64,000 nucleotides of DNA from Gnetum montanum (Eukaryota > Streptophyta > Gnetopsida > Gnetales > Gnetaceae): the NCBI GenBank assembly GCA_015680685.1, contig MNCI01014752.1, positions 1,038,395-1,102,394 on the forward strand, read 5' to 3'. The notes under the pieces are model-generated. The model saw nothing but the letters and a program-made list of their open reading frames with translations. It did not search any database and was not told the origin of the DNA. The position numbers and the translations under genes were made by a program. Positions within the stretch are counted from its first letter, which is position 1; each line of letters opens with the position of its first letter. Below, piece after piece: positions 11,470 through 23,552 of this stretch.

Positions 11470-12161
11470 NNNNNNNNNNNNNNNNNNNNNNNNNNNNNNN
11501 NNNNNNNNNNNNNNNNNNNNNNNNNNNNNNNNNNNNNNNNNNNNNNNNNNNNNNNNNNNNNNNNNNNNNNNNNNNNNNNNNNNNNNNNNNNNNNNNNNNN
11601 NNNNNNNNNNNNNNNNNNNNNNNNNNNNNNNNNNNNNNNNNNNNNNNNNNNNNNNNNNNNNNNNNNNNNNNNNNNNNNNNNNNNNNNNNNNNNNNNNNNN
11701 NNNNNNNNNNNNNNNNNNNNNNNNNNNNNNNNNNNNNNNNNNNNNNNNNNNNNNNNNNNNNNNNNNNNNNNNNNNNNNNNNNNNNNNNNNNNNNNNNNNN
11801 NNNNNNNNNNNNNNNNNNNNNNNNNNNNNNNNNNNNNNNNNNNNNNNNNNNNNNNNNNNNNNNNNNNNNNNNNNNNNNNNNNNNNNNNNNNNNNNNNNNN
11901 NNNNNNNNNNNNNNNNNNNNNNNNNNNNNNNNNNNNNNNNNNNNNNNNNNNNNNNNNNNNNNNNNNNNNNNNNNNNNNNNNNNNNNNNNNNNNNNNNNNN
12001 NNNNNNNNNNNNNNNNNNNNNNNNNNNNNNNNNNNNNNNNNNNNNNNNNNNNNNNNNNNNNNNNNNNNNNNNNNNNNNNNNNNNNNNNNNNNNNNNNNNN
12101 NNNNNNNNNNNNNNNNNNNNNNNNNNNNNNNNNNNNNNNNNNNNNNNNNNNNNNNNNNNNN
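11470..12161. other. Assembly gap (692 N)
   Basis: All bases are N. The gap falls between the coiled-coil pseudogene and the protease of element D, so D's RT region may be missing from the assembly or deleted. Confidence 0.99.
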
Positions 12162-12170
12162 TTAGCTGTT

Positions 12171-15100
12171 GATCTATTTCTTTAATTTTTGTAATTTTCT
12201 ATGAAGGGTGGGACATGTAGGCATGATCTTGTACTCGCCATCCCCCTCACTCGATACATCAAATGGTAGTTCTGACCAAGGGACATCTATGGGAATGGCT
12301 CCTATGTCTGCATCTTCTGATGCTTCCTCTATTTTAAGAAGGTTGTAGATTGGAGATTGATCATTGTCTAGGGCTTTACTAGTGTTGTCTTTCTTAGGTT
12401 TAGAGAGTTAAACCTCTTACCCTTGGTTTGTTCCTATGTGTGAGGAAGTAAATGGTGTTGCCGCATCCCCGTGTATGATGATTTCACCACCCTTGTAAGG
12501 TAGGTGAATTTCTTGATGATCAGCGAGGATACAACTTTTAGTTGAGCTAACCAAGGCCATCCCAAAATCAGATTGAACCCCGACATCTCATCAATGACTA
12601 CAAATTCTGCCGATGTGGGGAATTGGTCCCCTACTATGAAATCCAAGGTAACCATGCCTTTTACCATGACATGGGAACCACCAAAATATTTCAAGAATGA
12701 TGTTGTCGTTGGCTATATTTGTTCCATGAGGCCTAGTCATTCAATGACAGGGAAAGGTATTACATTTTTTGTCGCTTCTTCATTGACATGCACCCTATGT
12801 ATCTTAAATTGATCAATTTGTATCGTTATAAACATAGGGGTGGTAGTGACCTCTCCTATTTTTTCGTCTCGTTTAATATCATTGGCATGAAATCCGAGAG
12901 ATGTAGTTCTCGATTCCTAATGTGGAGACAATACGGTGTAAATAGATGGTTCATTTGTAGGAAGGTCTTCACTGATAGGGATTGAAGTCAACATACACAC
13001 TAGAGCTTCCCGATGTACTAGGGAGGTCATTACCAAGTCATATAGGCTTAGAGAGTTGTTCTTTTGCTTTAGGGCTTGTGTAACCTGGGTCAAGGTGCTG
13101 GCCAAGTCTTTGCTATTTGGAATGTTTTTATCTATTAAGACTTGATCCATTTGACACAACATTTGTATCTCTTGTGGGAGAGTTTTCACGTTATTAGCTA
13201 TAGCTGTTGAGCTTGGGATACTAGACACTCCTAAGTTCTTGTTTTGGTGACTCGTGCTAGGCTGATTAGTAAATGGAATCATAGGGACAACATTCAATGG
13301 TGTGGGCTTTGGTGGTCCTAACTCATGACCACAACGTTCTTTTGCCAAACGTTCCCTAGTCAGTCTGTCAGAGAGGTGTTCTCACGAGGGTCACGGGGGA
13401 ACTGTTGGGGATTGTACATCTGAGTGTTGCGGCACCCAAATTTAAAATGGAGTAGGTCAAGTTTATGATGGCACATTTGCTATTGCAACCGCTGGGTGTA
13501 CTCGGATGACAAATGGTTTTCGCAGCATAGGAGGTGTATGTGTGAAAAAAGGAGCTTGTGGAGGTGTTAGTGTAGCTATGGTTTCAGCAGGCACACGAAT
13601 CACAAAAGGCCTTTGTGGGGTGACTTGTTCATTGGTGACATGGATGGTGTTAATCACATAGGGTGGCTCTTTGGTGTTAAGAGGATCTTTGTAGACCCCC
13701 ATAGTCTGATTTTGAGGGCTTACCGAGTTGGTCTAGTCAAAGACAATCTCACCTCTATCAATCATATGTTGTATGTCTTGTTTTAGGGTAAAGCAGTAAT
13801 CGGTTCCATGCCCACATCATTGGTGATACTCACAAAATCTGTCTAACCTAAAACCTCCTGGAATAGGGGGTTCATTAGCCGTTTCCAACATTAGATTTTT
13901 AACAACTTGCAGTATCGATCATGTTTTTGAGATGCTACAGGAGACATTTCTTTATGTTGAATCAACCCAACCTTTATAAGTTGGTCCAGTGATTGCGAAG
14001 GCTTCATAGGTAAGGGTGTGTACTGGGCAAGGTCTTTTCATTCGAAGGTATGAGTATGACTCATGTTAGCAGTTTTGGCAAAGGAGGGTTCAGGTGTAGG
14101 AGTAGACGCGGTTCTTTTGTGACTAGTGGGGGCTACAGGTTGTTTCCCTTTTTGCCCTGCATTGTTAGGTCAAAATGTCCCTGCTACTGCTACGACTATT
14201 GTTTTAGACTTGTCCTTGTCTTTCTTTGTATGTTGGCTTTTGAAAGTTAGGTAAGCTGGGTCATGACTTGTCTGTGCTACCTCTTCTATGTTTTTGATTT
14301 GAATGAATGCCTGACTCAAAATACGAGCCTTTAGATAATAAAATTTTAACTTAACAAAATCGTTCACGGTGCTCTTGAGGATTGTAAGTAAATACATTTT
14401 CGGGATAGGCTCGTGAAGTTCGTTAAGGATGGTGCTCCATATTTGGATGAACTTTTGTATAGGCTCTAATGGTGCTTATTTTATTTGGATTAGACTATCT
14501 AGCGTGGCTTCAGGCTTTAGGTTATACTTAAAAAGGGTAACGAAGTGATGTAACAACTCCTCTAGAGAGGATATGGAGTTACGCAGTAAGGATCAATACC
14601 AGTCCAAAGATTTTCTAGTTAAGGACATGGCGAACACATGCAAGATTGCATGAGGCTAGGCCTAAAGTAACAAACACTCTAATCAGAATGTCACCAAGTG
14701 AGCATTTGGATCTCCCTCTACATTATACTTGGTCAACTACAGCAATGAAATTCCTTTTGGTAGAGTCAATGATGGCATTGAAGAGATAATCAAGTCATCC
14801 TGATAAAAATCCATCACCTTGACCTCTTCAGTGTTTGTCATTTTGAGGCACTTTACCTCATCGGTTAACACTTGCATCATTTTTCTAGCCTCTACCCATT
14901 CTTGGGCACTAGGTGGACCAGTTGGTTGATTAGATTGAGCATGATAATAGTTAGATTATTGTGTGATTTGTGGGAAAGATGACTGCAGGGTTGTTGATGG
15001 TTGTACTTGAGGGACATTCATGGATGGGATTGTAATAGTTGGTATGCTACAATGAGTCAGTTTATGTTTTTGAATGACAGGTGCAGGCCACTACCTAGTT

Positions 15101-15300
15101 ACAAGTTGTGAGGAAACACCCTGAACCTGGTGAGTTGAAGTAGCGAAGGGTGTCCCTTGGATTTGCACTTTTGGTATATAATGAGTGGATGTAGAAGTAG
15201 GTATCATGGATGGCATCCCAATTATTTGGGGTCGGAAGGTTGCTCCTATATTAACTTGAGAGGGGAGTTGTTGGGATTGTTCTTGTGAGAGGTAGGGCAA
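12171..15300 (-). pseudogene. gag-pro: gag and protease of element D
   Basis: The minus strand carries a Retrotrans_gag-type segment at about 14880-14500 (GDPNAHLVTF, SLEELLHHFVTLFKYNLKPE), a zinc-knuckle-like segment at about 13840-13790 (RFCEYH then GHGTDYC, followed by DIQHMIDRGE), a Pro/Ser-rich linker (13348-12917) and a retropepsin-like segment at 12694-12434 (VDFIVGDQF-type strand, then FNLILGWPWL, the family's LLGRPWL). Several stops and frameshifts interrupt it. The conserved catalytic Asp region of protease is not clearly readable. The order gag, knuckle, protease is normal for Ty3/gypsy. Confidence 0.75.
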
Positions 15301-15384
15301 AGTGAAAATCAGAGGAATAATAGGGATGGGTGCATTGAATTAGGTGTTGGTCGTGGGGAGAGTAGGAATGAGAGTGGGTGCTTC

Positions 15385-16191
15385 CTATTGAGAGACAGGT
15401 TCTTGTGTGCTTATAAATGTGTGAAGAGACATAGTCTCTCTTTTGAAAGGGTGGAATAATGGGTTTGCATAAGTATGAGGACTAAGAGTGTGGTACGAAT
15501 CCCCATGTTTGGACTGGGCCACGAAATCATCTTTCTCGTCTCCATTTTGAGGCTCTATGGTAGGTTGCCTTAAGGTTTGATTCCTTGCCAGGAGGAGCTG
15601 GGATATGAGTTCATGGTAGGATTCAAAGAGGGGAATTACATCATATGCTGTAGGGATAAAGTTATGGACCCTCTTATAGATGAGTTCATAATGTCGTTTT
15701 TCTTCCATTTCCATGCTATCAATGGGCAGGTTAGCTTGGATCTTTATGCAAATGAAGTTGTATTGTTCCGGGCTCAGAATTGTATAGGCAGGGTCCTTGC
15801 CTTGTAACCTAAGTGACTGACGAGTTGGCCCTTGAGGGTTCATCTCTCCAATAGTGACTATGGGTTCATTTTTGGTCACATGATTTAAGATTTTGGCATT
15901 AAGGTCAATGACAGGCAATGTTACTTTGACTTGAGAAGCTTCCATGTGTGCAATTGGCTTGACTAGCTGAATTTGTGTAAGCAGCGTGCGCAAGCCTAGC
16001 TTGAGCAAGTTGGGTGTATGCAAGCTAGGCAGCGTGTGCAAGCCTAGCTTGAGCAAGTTGGGTGTATGCAAGCTAGGCAGCGTGTGCACTTTTATGAGGG
16101 AGGTACTACATACAGCATGTCTATGCTTAAAAATATAGCGTGTGCACGTTGGGATCAATGGCACAGCGTGTGTATGTTGAGGATAAGGCAC
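15385..16191 (-). CDS. Pre-gag ORF of element D with a 16-residue repeat
   Basis: This is an open frame of 268 codons between the primer-binding site and gag. Its first third holds tandem copies of the 16-residue unit LHTPNLLKLGLHTLPS, encoded by a 48-bp DNA repeat. The rest is hydrophilic, with SLRLQGKDPAYTILSPEQY and many acidic and basic residues. It may be the N-terminal, natively disordered part of a long gag, as found in Tat elements; I recognise no catalytic domain. The annotated start is nominal. Confidence 0.45.
   Translation of the reverse strand: MPYPQHTHAVPLIPTCTRYIFKHRHAVCSTSLIKVHTLPSLHTPNLLKLGLHTLPSLHTPNLLKLGLRTLLTQIQLVKPIAHMEASQVKVTLPVIDLNAKILNHVTKNEPIVTIGEMNPQGPTRQSLRLQGKDPAYTILSPEQYNFICIKIQANLPIDSMEMEEKRHYELIYKRVHNFIPTAYDVIPLFESYHELISQLLLARNQTLRQPTIEPQNGDEKDDFVAQSKHGDSYHTLSPHTYANPLFHPFKRETMSLHTFISTQEPVSQ
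15981..16088. repeat. 48-bp tandem repeat (two full copies plus a partial)
   Basis: Units 15981-16028 and 16029-16076 are nearly identical, followed by 12 bp of a third. The repeat length is a multiple of three and stays open in the minus frame. Confidence 0.9.
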
Positions 16192-16299
16192 AGCATCTGA
16201 AGATAGGGCACAGTGTCAAAAGACAAGGTAAAATGTCCAAAGACAAGGCACAATGTCTATAGATAGAACATAGAGTCTAGGGGAGAAGGTAATATCCCA

Positions 16300-16520
16300 A
16301 GGCAAAGGACAGAATGTGGACGCTGAGGGCCGTGTGTGGACGTTGAAGACGGTGCAGCATATGAACGCTGAGGAGAGTGCAGCGTATGGATGCTAGACAA
16401 TAGGTAGCGTATGGACGTTGGACAATAGGTAGTGTATGGAATCTAGGCAACAGGCAACGTATGGACATTGGACCATGGGAAACTAGCAGACGTTGGACGT
16501 TGGACACTGGATAGTGGGGA
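16300..16520. repeat. Short-period repeat in the element D leader
   Basis: Degenerate copies of GCGTATGGACGTTGGACAAT recur about every 25-30 bp between the primer-binding site and the pre-gag ORF. Flanking sequence (16140-16300) has a looser GGCACAGCGTCTAAAGATA-like repetition. Confidence 0.65.
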
Positions 16521-16555
16521 ACGTGACGATGTGTGTATGGAATGTAAATGAAATT

Positions 16556-16575
16556 GGCCCTCCTTCTAGTGCCAA
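16556..16575 (-). other. Primer-binding site of element D
   Basis: The minus strand reads TTGGCACTAGAAGGAGGGCC, six bases after an LTR end in CA. The same kind of site (TTGGTGCTAGAAGGAGGG) occurs in element F at about 48626-48646, which supports the call. Confidence 0.7.
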
Positions 16576-16581
16576 TTTCTA

Positions 16582-18231
16582 TGCTGTCTAAAATCGTCGA
16601 TGTAAGGCTGGAAGAAAATGTATGTGAAAAGTTCTTTGGAGAGACATAGATGACCCTACCTTCGTGTGAGGGCAAGCTAGAAAAATGAAGGCAAAGTGCC
16701 TTGGATGGTCTCCACATAGATGAACCAAGGACTTCCCCGAGCGTATGCTATAGCTTGCGTTGGGGTTATCGTTACGAAATGTAAAACGAAGAGTGTAATG
16801 CAACGAAACGTAAACATGAAATACAACATGTAAACGTATAGAGAATGTATTGTAGAAATGTGCAATAAAATGGAATAATTTAGACAATGAACTAGAAAAG
16901 CACAATGGAAGGAAAAATGAAACTGTGTTGTATCAATTAACAAAATGTCCACTGGTCAAAACGTAGTTGCATGTTTGGATTGCAAGTTAGATGTTAAGCT
17001 CTGATGTGTGGTGTTTGCAGGCACTGGGAATCATGTGTGTTCAGGCTCAGGATTACTAGTTTTCTTTTGCTAAATTTTTTTTGATCCTGTTTATGTCAAT
17101 GAACAGGGTATTTATACTTTTTGCTAGGCTCGAGAGTAGGATTTGTGAATGAGGTCAATGGTTGTGAGATCCGCGAAAAATGGATCATGTGATAGGTGTA
17201 CATAGGTAGACTACATTCTAGACCAGGTGCATTGTATGTTACAATGCAAGCTAGCTTACACTCATGGAAGCAGCGTAAGAGCTTGAAAAGCTCACAAATG
17301 GTGAAGCTTACAGTGAAAATTGACTTCGGCTCACGTGAAACTTCGTGGTCTCTTGAATCAATTATTGCAAGACATCGATTTGAGTGGTTTGGTGGCTGTT
17401 TGAAGCATCTCTACTTCATTAGGGCTCCTAGCGTGAGTTGATTTGGTCTTGGTGTGTCCTTAGCATGCATCGAAATTGCTTTTGCTTGGTCATGACTAGT
17501 GCTCACGGTGCCAACATGACCTTAGTGTGACCAACTAGAAGTGACACATTTTGAGCTGAATATTGACCTCTAATGCCCGTTCTTTGAAGTGCAACTACTA
17601 CCTGCTCTCTAGGGTGGCCTAGATGCTAAATTTGAGGTTGTTTGTGCTTGATTTGAGCCACTTTTGGTAATTCACACTGGGCTCATGCTGTTAGCATGAC
17701 CTTAGCGTGACCCCAACGTGACCTTTGCCTGACAAAGCCAAAATGTTGTGTTTCATGCCTAAATTTTGATTTTTTGGAGCTTGTGAACAAGTAGAACTAT
17801 TGCTTGTCCTTGGGGGTTGAGTTGATGCTAAAAATTATGCTTGGGACTTCTTGATTTGACCTTTTTTTTGTTTGATCATGTTGGGCTCATGCTGCAACGT
17901 GACCTTAGCATGACCCCAATGTGACCTAAGTGTAAGTAGTGAAAATAGTGTATTTTCAAGCCCAAAATCAGAATTCTGGGGGCTGGGAACCTGGGGTAAC
18001 CATTAGAGAACCTTGAGGGGGGCCTTGTACCCTCGAAATCAGGCCATTTTGAGGCTGTTTTGGGTTACTGACGTTGGGGGCAAGCTAACTTCATATCATG
18101 AGCAAGCTGGCTTGAGTTCCATGCTGTAGTCAAGTTTTTGCCTCCCAAATGCCAAAGCAAAAAAAGAGCTTGAGCCATTCTTATTCCAAAGTGTCTAAGC
18201 TGAAATTTTGTGGTGTTTCATTATTGTGTCA
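16582..18231 (-). repeat. 5' LTR of element D (about 1650 bp)
   Basis: On the minus strand it starts TGACACAATAATG and ends GACAGCA. A TATA box (TATAAATA, minus) lies at 17116-17109. Upstream of it, 17490-18000 holds three ~190-bp repeats. Edges come from TG...CA, the adjacent primer-binding site, and resumption of element A sequence beyond 18231. The second LTR is not in the window. Confidence 0.65.
17490..18000. repeat. Three ~190-bp tandem repeats in the LTR U3 of element D
   Basis: The anchor GCTCATGCTG followed by CATGACCTTAGCGTGACCCC recurs at about 17505, 17690 and 17885. On the minus strand each gives a cluster of GGTCACG/GGTCATG motifs. They lie upstream of the TATA box and may be regulatory. 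Confidence 0.7.
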
Positions 18232-19190
18232 ACCTTACTAGAGGACTACCTTCAAGCATGGGTAACATGTCTGTCCAATGACATGGTATGGCAACACTTA
18301 TTTTAGACATACTTCCATTTTTTGTTAGAACTCAAGGAAATAATATAGCTCAATAGTATGGTAAGACTTATAGTAGTAGCTTTAGAGAATCCACAAATCC
18401 CCTTGATGTCACATCCTTTTCATTCCCACTTGGTTCTTTTCTTTTCTATCAAGGCATAATGATCATAAGTTTATTTTAGTTTTATTGTAAAGAGAATATT
18501 ATTATGTCCATGTTAAAAACCTCTTATTATCAGAAATGAGTGGATGGATGATGTGATCACTGTATATGGAATTATTCCTTCAATGATTTGATAACATAGG
18601 GTAAAATCAGCATTATTGGAACTACATCTTATGTTGTTCCTTTACATCTTATTAGAAAAATTAATAAAAATATGTATAAGAAGGGTAGTGAAAAATCATA
18701 GAAAAATGATAAGAATGGAAAAATATAGAAATAATTTTAAAAGATATTAAAGAATACAAGAATAATTAAGAAATAGAAAAATATAAAAGAATAGAAAAGA
18801 TATGAAAGAATGTAAAAATTGGTAAGAAAAGTGAAAAGTGAAAAGTTAAAAGCAGAAAAATATAATAAGAATTAGTGCCTAAGTGTCAAACTTGAAACCC
18901 CCATGACTATCATGACAAGTGGATAATTGGAAGATTAAATGGGTGGTAAACTACTTGGTAGATGGGGTAGAGTCCTTGAAAGAGTAAGAAAAGTCATGAT
19001 ATGATTTTATGTATTGAATATTAAAAAGGATCAATTTTTGTGAACTTGTTGGATGATAGATTTGCATGACACTGAATTGGTATGTAACATGGACAATGCA
19101 ATGCCCCTCCCATAAGATTTGGAACTTAGAATTTTGTAGGACATGAATGGGATTATAGTAGAGGACTCTATCACCTAGCTTGATAGATAC

Positions 19191-20060
19191 TTATCTTATT
19201 TTGGTATCATGTCTACACTTAGAGTACTTTTTATGAATTTCATTACTCATTTGAGCTACTAATCTATTCTCATCTAAGAGGTTTAGATTTATTGAGTGTT
19301 CTCTTTGAGCTAATCTTAAATCAAGGTCAAGTGTGCTAGAAGTAGAAAGGGTATTGAGTTCCACTTGGATCAGTAGAGTAGGTACTTTACTGTAGGCTAA
19401 CTCATATGAGGAATAGCCTATAGGAATTTGCCAAGTGAATCTATATGCCCATAGAGCATCATTGAGTTTATTACTTGGAGGTGAATCTATATGCCTATAG
19501 GAATTTTCCAAGGAATTATTCTAGTTAATATTCTTGTGATTTCCTAATTAGTCACTTCTACTTGACCATTTACTTGGAGGTGATAAGGTGTAGTTGATTT
19601 ATGATTAACCCTATGTTGTTGCATTAGGTTCTTAAATGTAGATCCTATGAAGTGAGTCTCATTATCTTATATAATCATGCATGGTAATTTAAATCTATTT
19701 ACCACATATTTTTGGAAGAACTTAGTGGTTGTACAATCTTTTACTATAGCTTCTTCTACCCACTTTGTGAATTAATCAACAGTTACTATAATGTAGGACT
19801 TTCCATTTAACCTTGATGTGATGGATCCCATAAAGTCAATTTCGCATATGTCGAAGGGTTCTAATGGTTGTATCCACTATTTTGGCCCTTCATTTCTAGC
19901 TATTAGCCCTCCATCTCTGTGGAATTTTTCACAAGACTGCAAAATGATGTGCATCCCTAAAAATGATAGGCTAAAAGTAACTTGGCCATCATTAGTTTTA
20001 GTGTTGTTCTTCATCCTATGTAGTGATCACTACATGGTCCTTCATGTGCATCTTTTGGGA
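19191..20060 (-). pseudogene. int: Integrase of element A
   Basis: The zinc finger is at about 20060-19930 (HEGPCSDHYIG, later CTSFC). The core at about 19880-19540 has Asp in ICEIDFMGS, Asp in DNETHFIGS and Glu in NGQVEVTN. The C-terminal part at 19511-19191 is open (KLNDALWAYRFTWQIPIGYS, ELAYSK, LDLDLRLAQ). Stops occur inside the core, so the copy is inactive. The sequence style fits the Athila/Tat branch of Ty3/gypsy. It joins directly to the post-protease segment, without RT. Confidence 0.8.
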
Positions 20061-20425
20061 CTCTCTGTTGACTAAGAAATATTTCCACAAACATTTCAAA
20101 GATTTCTCCCAGTGTGTAGTTCTAAGGGTTATGGTTTGTATGTCTCCTATATCTTTAATTATCTCAACTCTATATCTTCCTCCTGATGTGATTTCATGTA
20201 AGGACGTTGTCTTTTTAACTATTCTAACTTATCAATTTCTTCAACATGGACACTTGTGATTTTTTTAATGATTCCATCAATATATTGAATTCTATTTCTT
20301 TTTTAGTAATTAACCACTATGTGCCTTCTTGTTGAGTGGCTATTACATATAGGTACTTTTGTATGCACATCTTCTATACATCTACTACATGTTGTGATGA
20401 CATTGTTTTTTATGGTCCAAATGTT

Positions 20426-20608
20426 CTACACACAATTGCACTTGTTGTCATTATATGCGATACATGGAACTCTACATCTCTGAATGATTGTAGCTTCATC
20501 TTTCTTGGAGATTTCTAAGGATAAATGTCTATTCCTAAGCTTAACATCCACAGTGTTAAGCCATGCTCCTCCCATAATTATGGGAAATTCCCATTTGTTC
20601 TTTTCCAC
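20426..20608 (-). pseudogene. pro: Protease C-terminal segment of element A
   Basis: The minus frame reads FPIIMGGAWLNTVDVKLRNR and then VPCIAYNDNKCNCV. The same block occurs in element C as FQIIMGRAWLSTIDAHL ... VPCIAYSDTGCHCV (62330-62490). This is the end of the retropepsin domain (equivalent of LLGRPWL) and its downstream linker. Confidence 0.75.
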
Positions 20609-20899
20609 ATGGATGACTAAAAATTTAGTAGGTTAGGACTAGCTACTAATGATAGTGATAACATCTTTCACTTGTTCAAATGGAAAAGCAATGGACTAGT
20701 CTGCAAGGTCTAGATGAATGTTACTCTTGTTTAGTGGGGGAAGATTTTAGGCATTGTGCATATCTTATGAAATGAGATTTACTTTTGGCCCAAAGTCCAA
20801 GAGAGTCTTGCATGGTTTATGTCCTGCTATTTGAAAGTAAACTAAGGGATTTCTAGCATCTAATCTCTTCTTAGGAAGTGCTCCTACTTTAATCTAGTT

Positions 20900-23400
20900 T
20901 GTTCTAATTTGTGTGAGCATGATAGTTATGATGTTCTTATTTGTAGGTGCTATAAGCATGGTATTCCTTTAAGAAGTGTATGTGAATGGGGTAGAGTTAG
21001 GTGAAGTCCCCATCCTTTGAGCCTTTTTTGAACTTGTCCTAAAAAAAGGACATTTCTTGGCTCTTGATTCACTTTCTAGTACATCCTCATACATAGTTTC
21101 TACTCTGGTAGTGCTCTTTTATTGTGGTTGTATTGATAGTTCTCCTTGCAAGATTGGTGGTGGTAGGTAGTTATGAGTGTGAAGTGAAGAATTAGCTATT
21201 TTTTGAGACATTTAAGAATTTGAATCCCTTCATGAAGTAGTAGGTCAACGATATTCTGATGAATAGTAGGGAGAGGAAGCATGAACTAAAGTATTACATA
21301 GAGAGATTGGACATTGACCATGGTATCCATAGGAATTAAGTTGCCTATATGGATACATTGCCTTTGTGGTGGCATTTCTTAGACTTATGATTTTGTCCTA
21401 TTGTTGATACTATTCCTATAGTTGAGGATATGCCTCACTTGGATAGTATGTTTACTAGTAGGGTTATTAAAAGTTACCTTATGAATAAGGTATCCACTTG
21501 AGCATTTTTTTTCTTCATGAATTTTGAGTTAAGTATATATGCCTCGGATTCTTGTAAGTGAGCCATAATAGGGAAATATTCCTTAGGTTATTCATACTAG
21601 CATACTTTGCATCCTTCATCATCCTTGGAACTAGAGTCCATTATTTCCTCCATTGTAGCACCTTTTTCTTTATTCCTATAGTTCTCTCACCCATTGTCTC
21701 TTCTTTTATTTTCTTTAGTTTAGTGCTTGTTTAGTATTTTCCTCTACTATCTTTAATGTTGTAACAAATTTCTCATCCACGGAATCCCATATTTTCTCTA
21801 CCTTGGATTCATGTCATTAACTAATTTTTGAATTGGTAGAGTCTTCCGTTGGATCATATCTTCCAAATTTTCCTTTTCTTATGATTTGCATATTCTTACA
21901 TCACTTGCCCTAATGATGAGATCTCTATTATATTCTTTTGTTAATTCTCTCATTCTTAACTATTCTTCTTCTTTCACCACTTAGTTAATGAGTCTTTGAA
22001 CACGATGAGTTTTCATCTTGGATAACCTACCTTAGGCATATATCCCAAGGATTTCCCTTGTTTTGTTTCATACTCCATTGATGATGTGTCTTAGTTGTTC
22101 CCTTTGAGAAAATATGTGGCTTGGGCACCTATGTGGTAAGTAATAGTATATGTCGATTTCCACATCAAGGGATTCATGTGTCCCTTCTTTCTATCCCTAA
22201 AACTATTTTCTCAAATTGGACACTTTGGAATAAGTTTAATATTTGTCATTAAAAAGCTCTAGCATGGTACTCTATCTTTGAATTAATTCCAGTTCTAAGA
22301 ATCTGTATCAGCTCTCTACTTCCTTTATGAGCATTCCTATAAGCAACTTTAGTTTTTGCTAATTGTTTTCAATATTCTGCATGGCACATGCATCATGGAA
22401 GACTTGAAGATGATGTTGTGGATCTACATTATATCTGTCTTCAAATTTTAGTATATTATTTATGTCTAGTTGCTTAATGCAACTATCCCTTACATGTCTA
22501 GTAGGAATATATAGTACTTCTCTAATATTAATCATGTTGCAAGTGGCCAATAGGGGTTCTTTATAATCTTCAGGTTTGTGAGCTTTATTGTAGTGGTAAC
22601 CCATTTGATGCTCATAATACTTTCTCTCTCTTCATATATGATCCTTTCTTTTCTTCTCTCATGATGGTCTTCTTCTTCATTAGGATGTCTTCTATGATGC
22701 TCATATCTCTCATGATCTCTTCTCTCCATCATGATCCCTCATTCTTCTTTCTCTCTTGTCAAAATATCTAAAGAGTATGAGAAGGAAGAGGAAGAAGTTG
22801 AAAACCAATATCATCTAGTTCTCCTTTTATAACTTCTTGATTTTTCCTTTCTGATTCAATAGAGGTTATAGACCTTGAGTTCCTCTTATGTGTGGAGTCT
22901 TCCATATCTCCTCTAGATGTTTCGACAAGAGCTAAATGCAATTGTATTTTGACCAGATCTTCAATATGGATGAATAGTATTTGAGACTAGGATCCATGGG
23001 TTTGATATAATTTCTCTATATGGAACATAGCATTATTTCCTTCCTCTAGGAAAACTATTTGAGGTACTTTCTTTCCTTTGTTAAGCTCATGCATTATCTC
23101 AATAGCAGCATCACTTCTTACCTAAGCTTTTCTTGATTGGTATGACTTGGTCATGTGCTTAGTGATATACTAACCTTCTTGTACATATTCAAGGGTTGAA
23201 TTCATTAGGGTTACTTGCAGCATTAATGGTGGAAAATGTTCTCCAAGCAAGACAATGTTGCTTTGTAAATCTATCCATCTTAGTTGTTCATCCTGGATTA
23301 ATATGAGCGTAGGAGATTCTATTTTGCATAGGCACACTCCAATATTCTTCATTATGACTCTTATTAAATTTAGTAGTAGGTGGCAATTTCTCCTCAATTA
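20900..23400 (-). pseudogene. gag: gag region of element A
   Basis: Degenerate minus-strand coding. The best part is at 22604-22359 (YIPTRHVRDSCIKQLDINNI, then DPQHHLQVFHDACAMQNIE), which matches the gag of elements B and C almost residue by residue. It is preceded by a charged His/Arg/Glu-rich stretch (22732-22532). A Cys-x2-Cys motif with PKE (about 21640-21560) equals the DHPKG motif of the other two copies. Frameshifts and stops are frequent. Confidence 0.65.
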
Positions 23401-23534
23401 TGGAAGCCATATTGATTGTTTAACACTTTAAATATATGCTTTGGAAAGAATTGGTTCAAATGTGAAGGATTTACTTAATGACTCTTAACATAATGAACTT
23501 TGAAAAATTAACTACTTAGTGAACATTAACACAT

Positions 23535-23552
23535 CCTTGGTAATGGCATTAA
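23535..23552 (-). other. Primer-binding site of element A (decayed)
   Basis: The minus strand next to the LTR reads TTAATGCCATTACCAAGGA, a mutated form of the site in element C (TGGCACCATTGCCAGGGAC) and of the tRNA-Asp-type site used by Athila-like elements. Confidence 0.5.

Larger units (their letters stand above)
12162..18231 (-). mobile_element. Element D: Ty3/gypsy (Tat-like), gag-protease part with 5' LTR
   Basis: Minus-strand order is LTR 18231-16582, primer-binding site 16575-16556, pre-gag ORF, gag, zinc knuckle, protease and then the N gap. No RT, RNase H, integrase or 3' LTR is seen. The primer-binding site TTGGCACTAGAAGGAGGGCC is close to that of known Tat elements (my recollection of the grass Tat family). 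D sits inside element A: sequence just right of 18231 resumes a segment that is uninterrupted near 37600 in related element B. Confidence 0.75.

Noticed and set aside
11372-12172. Long open frame across the first N run
   Set aside because: The frame is made of N; only its ends have bases.
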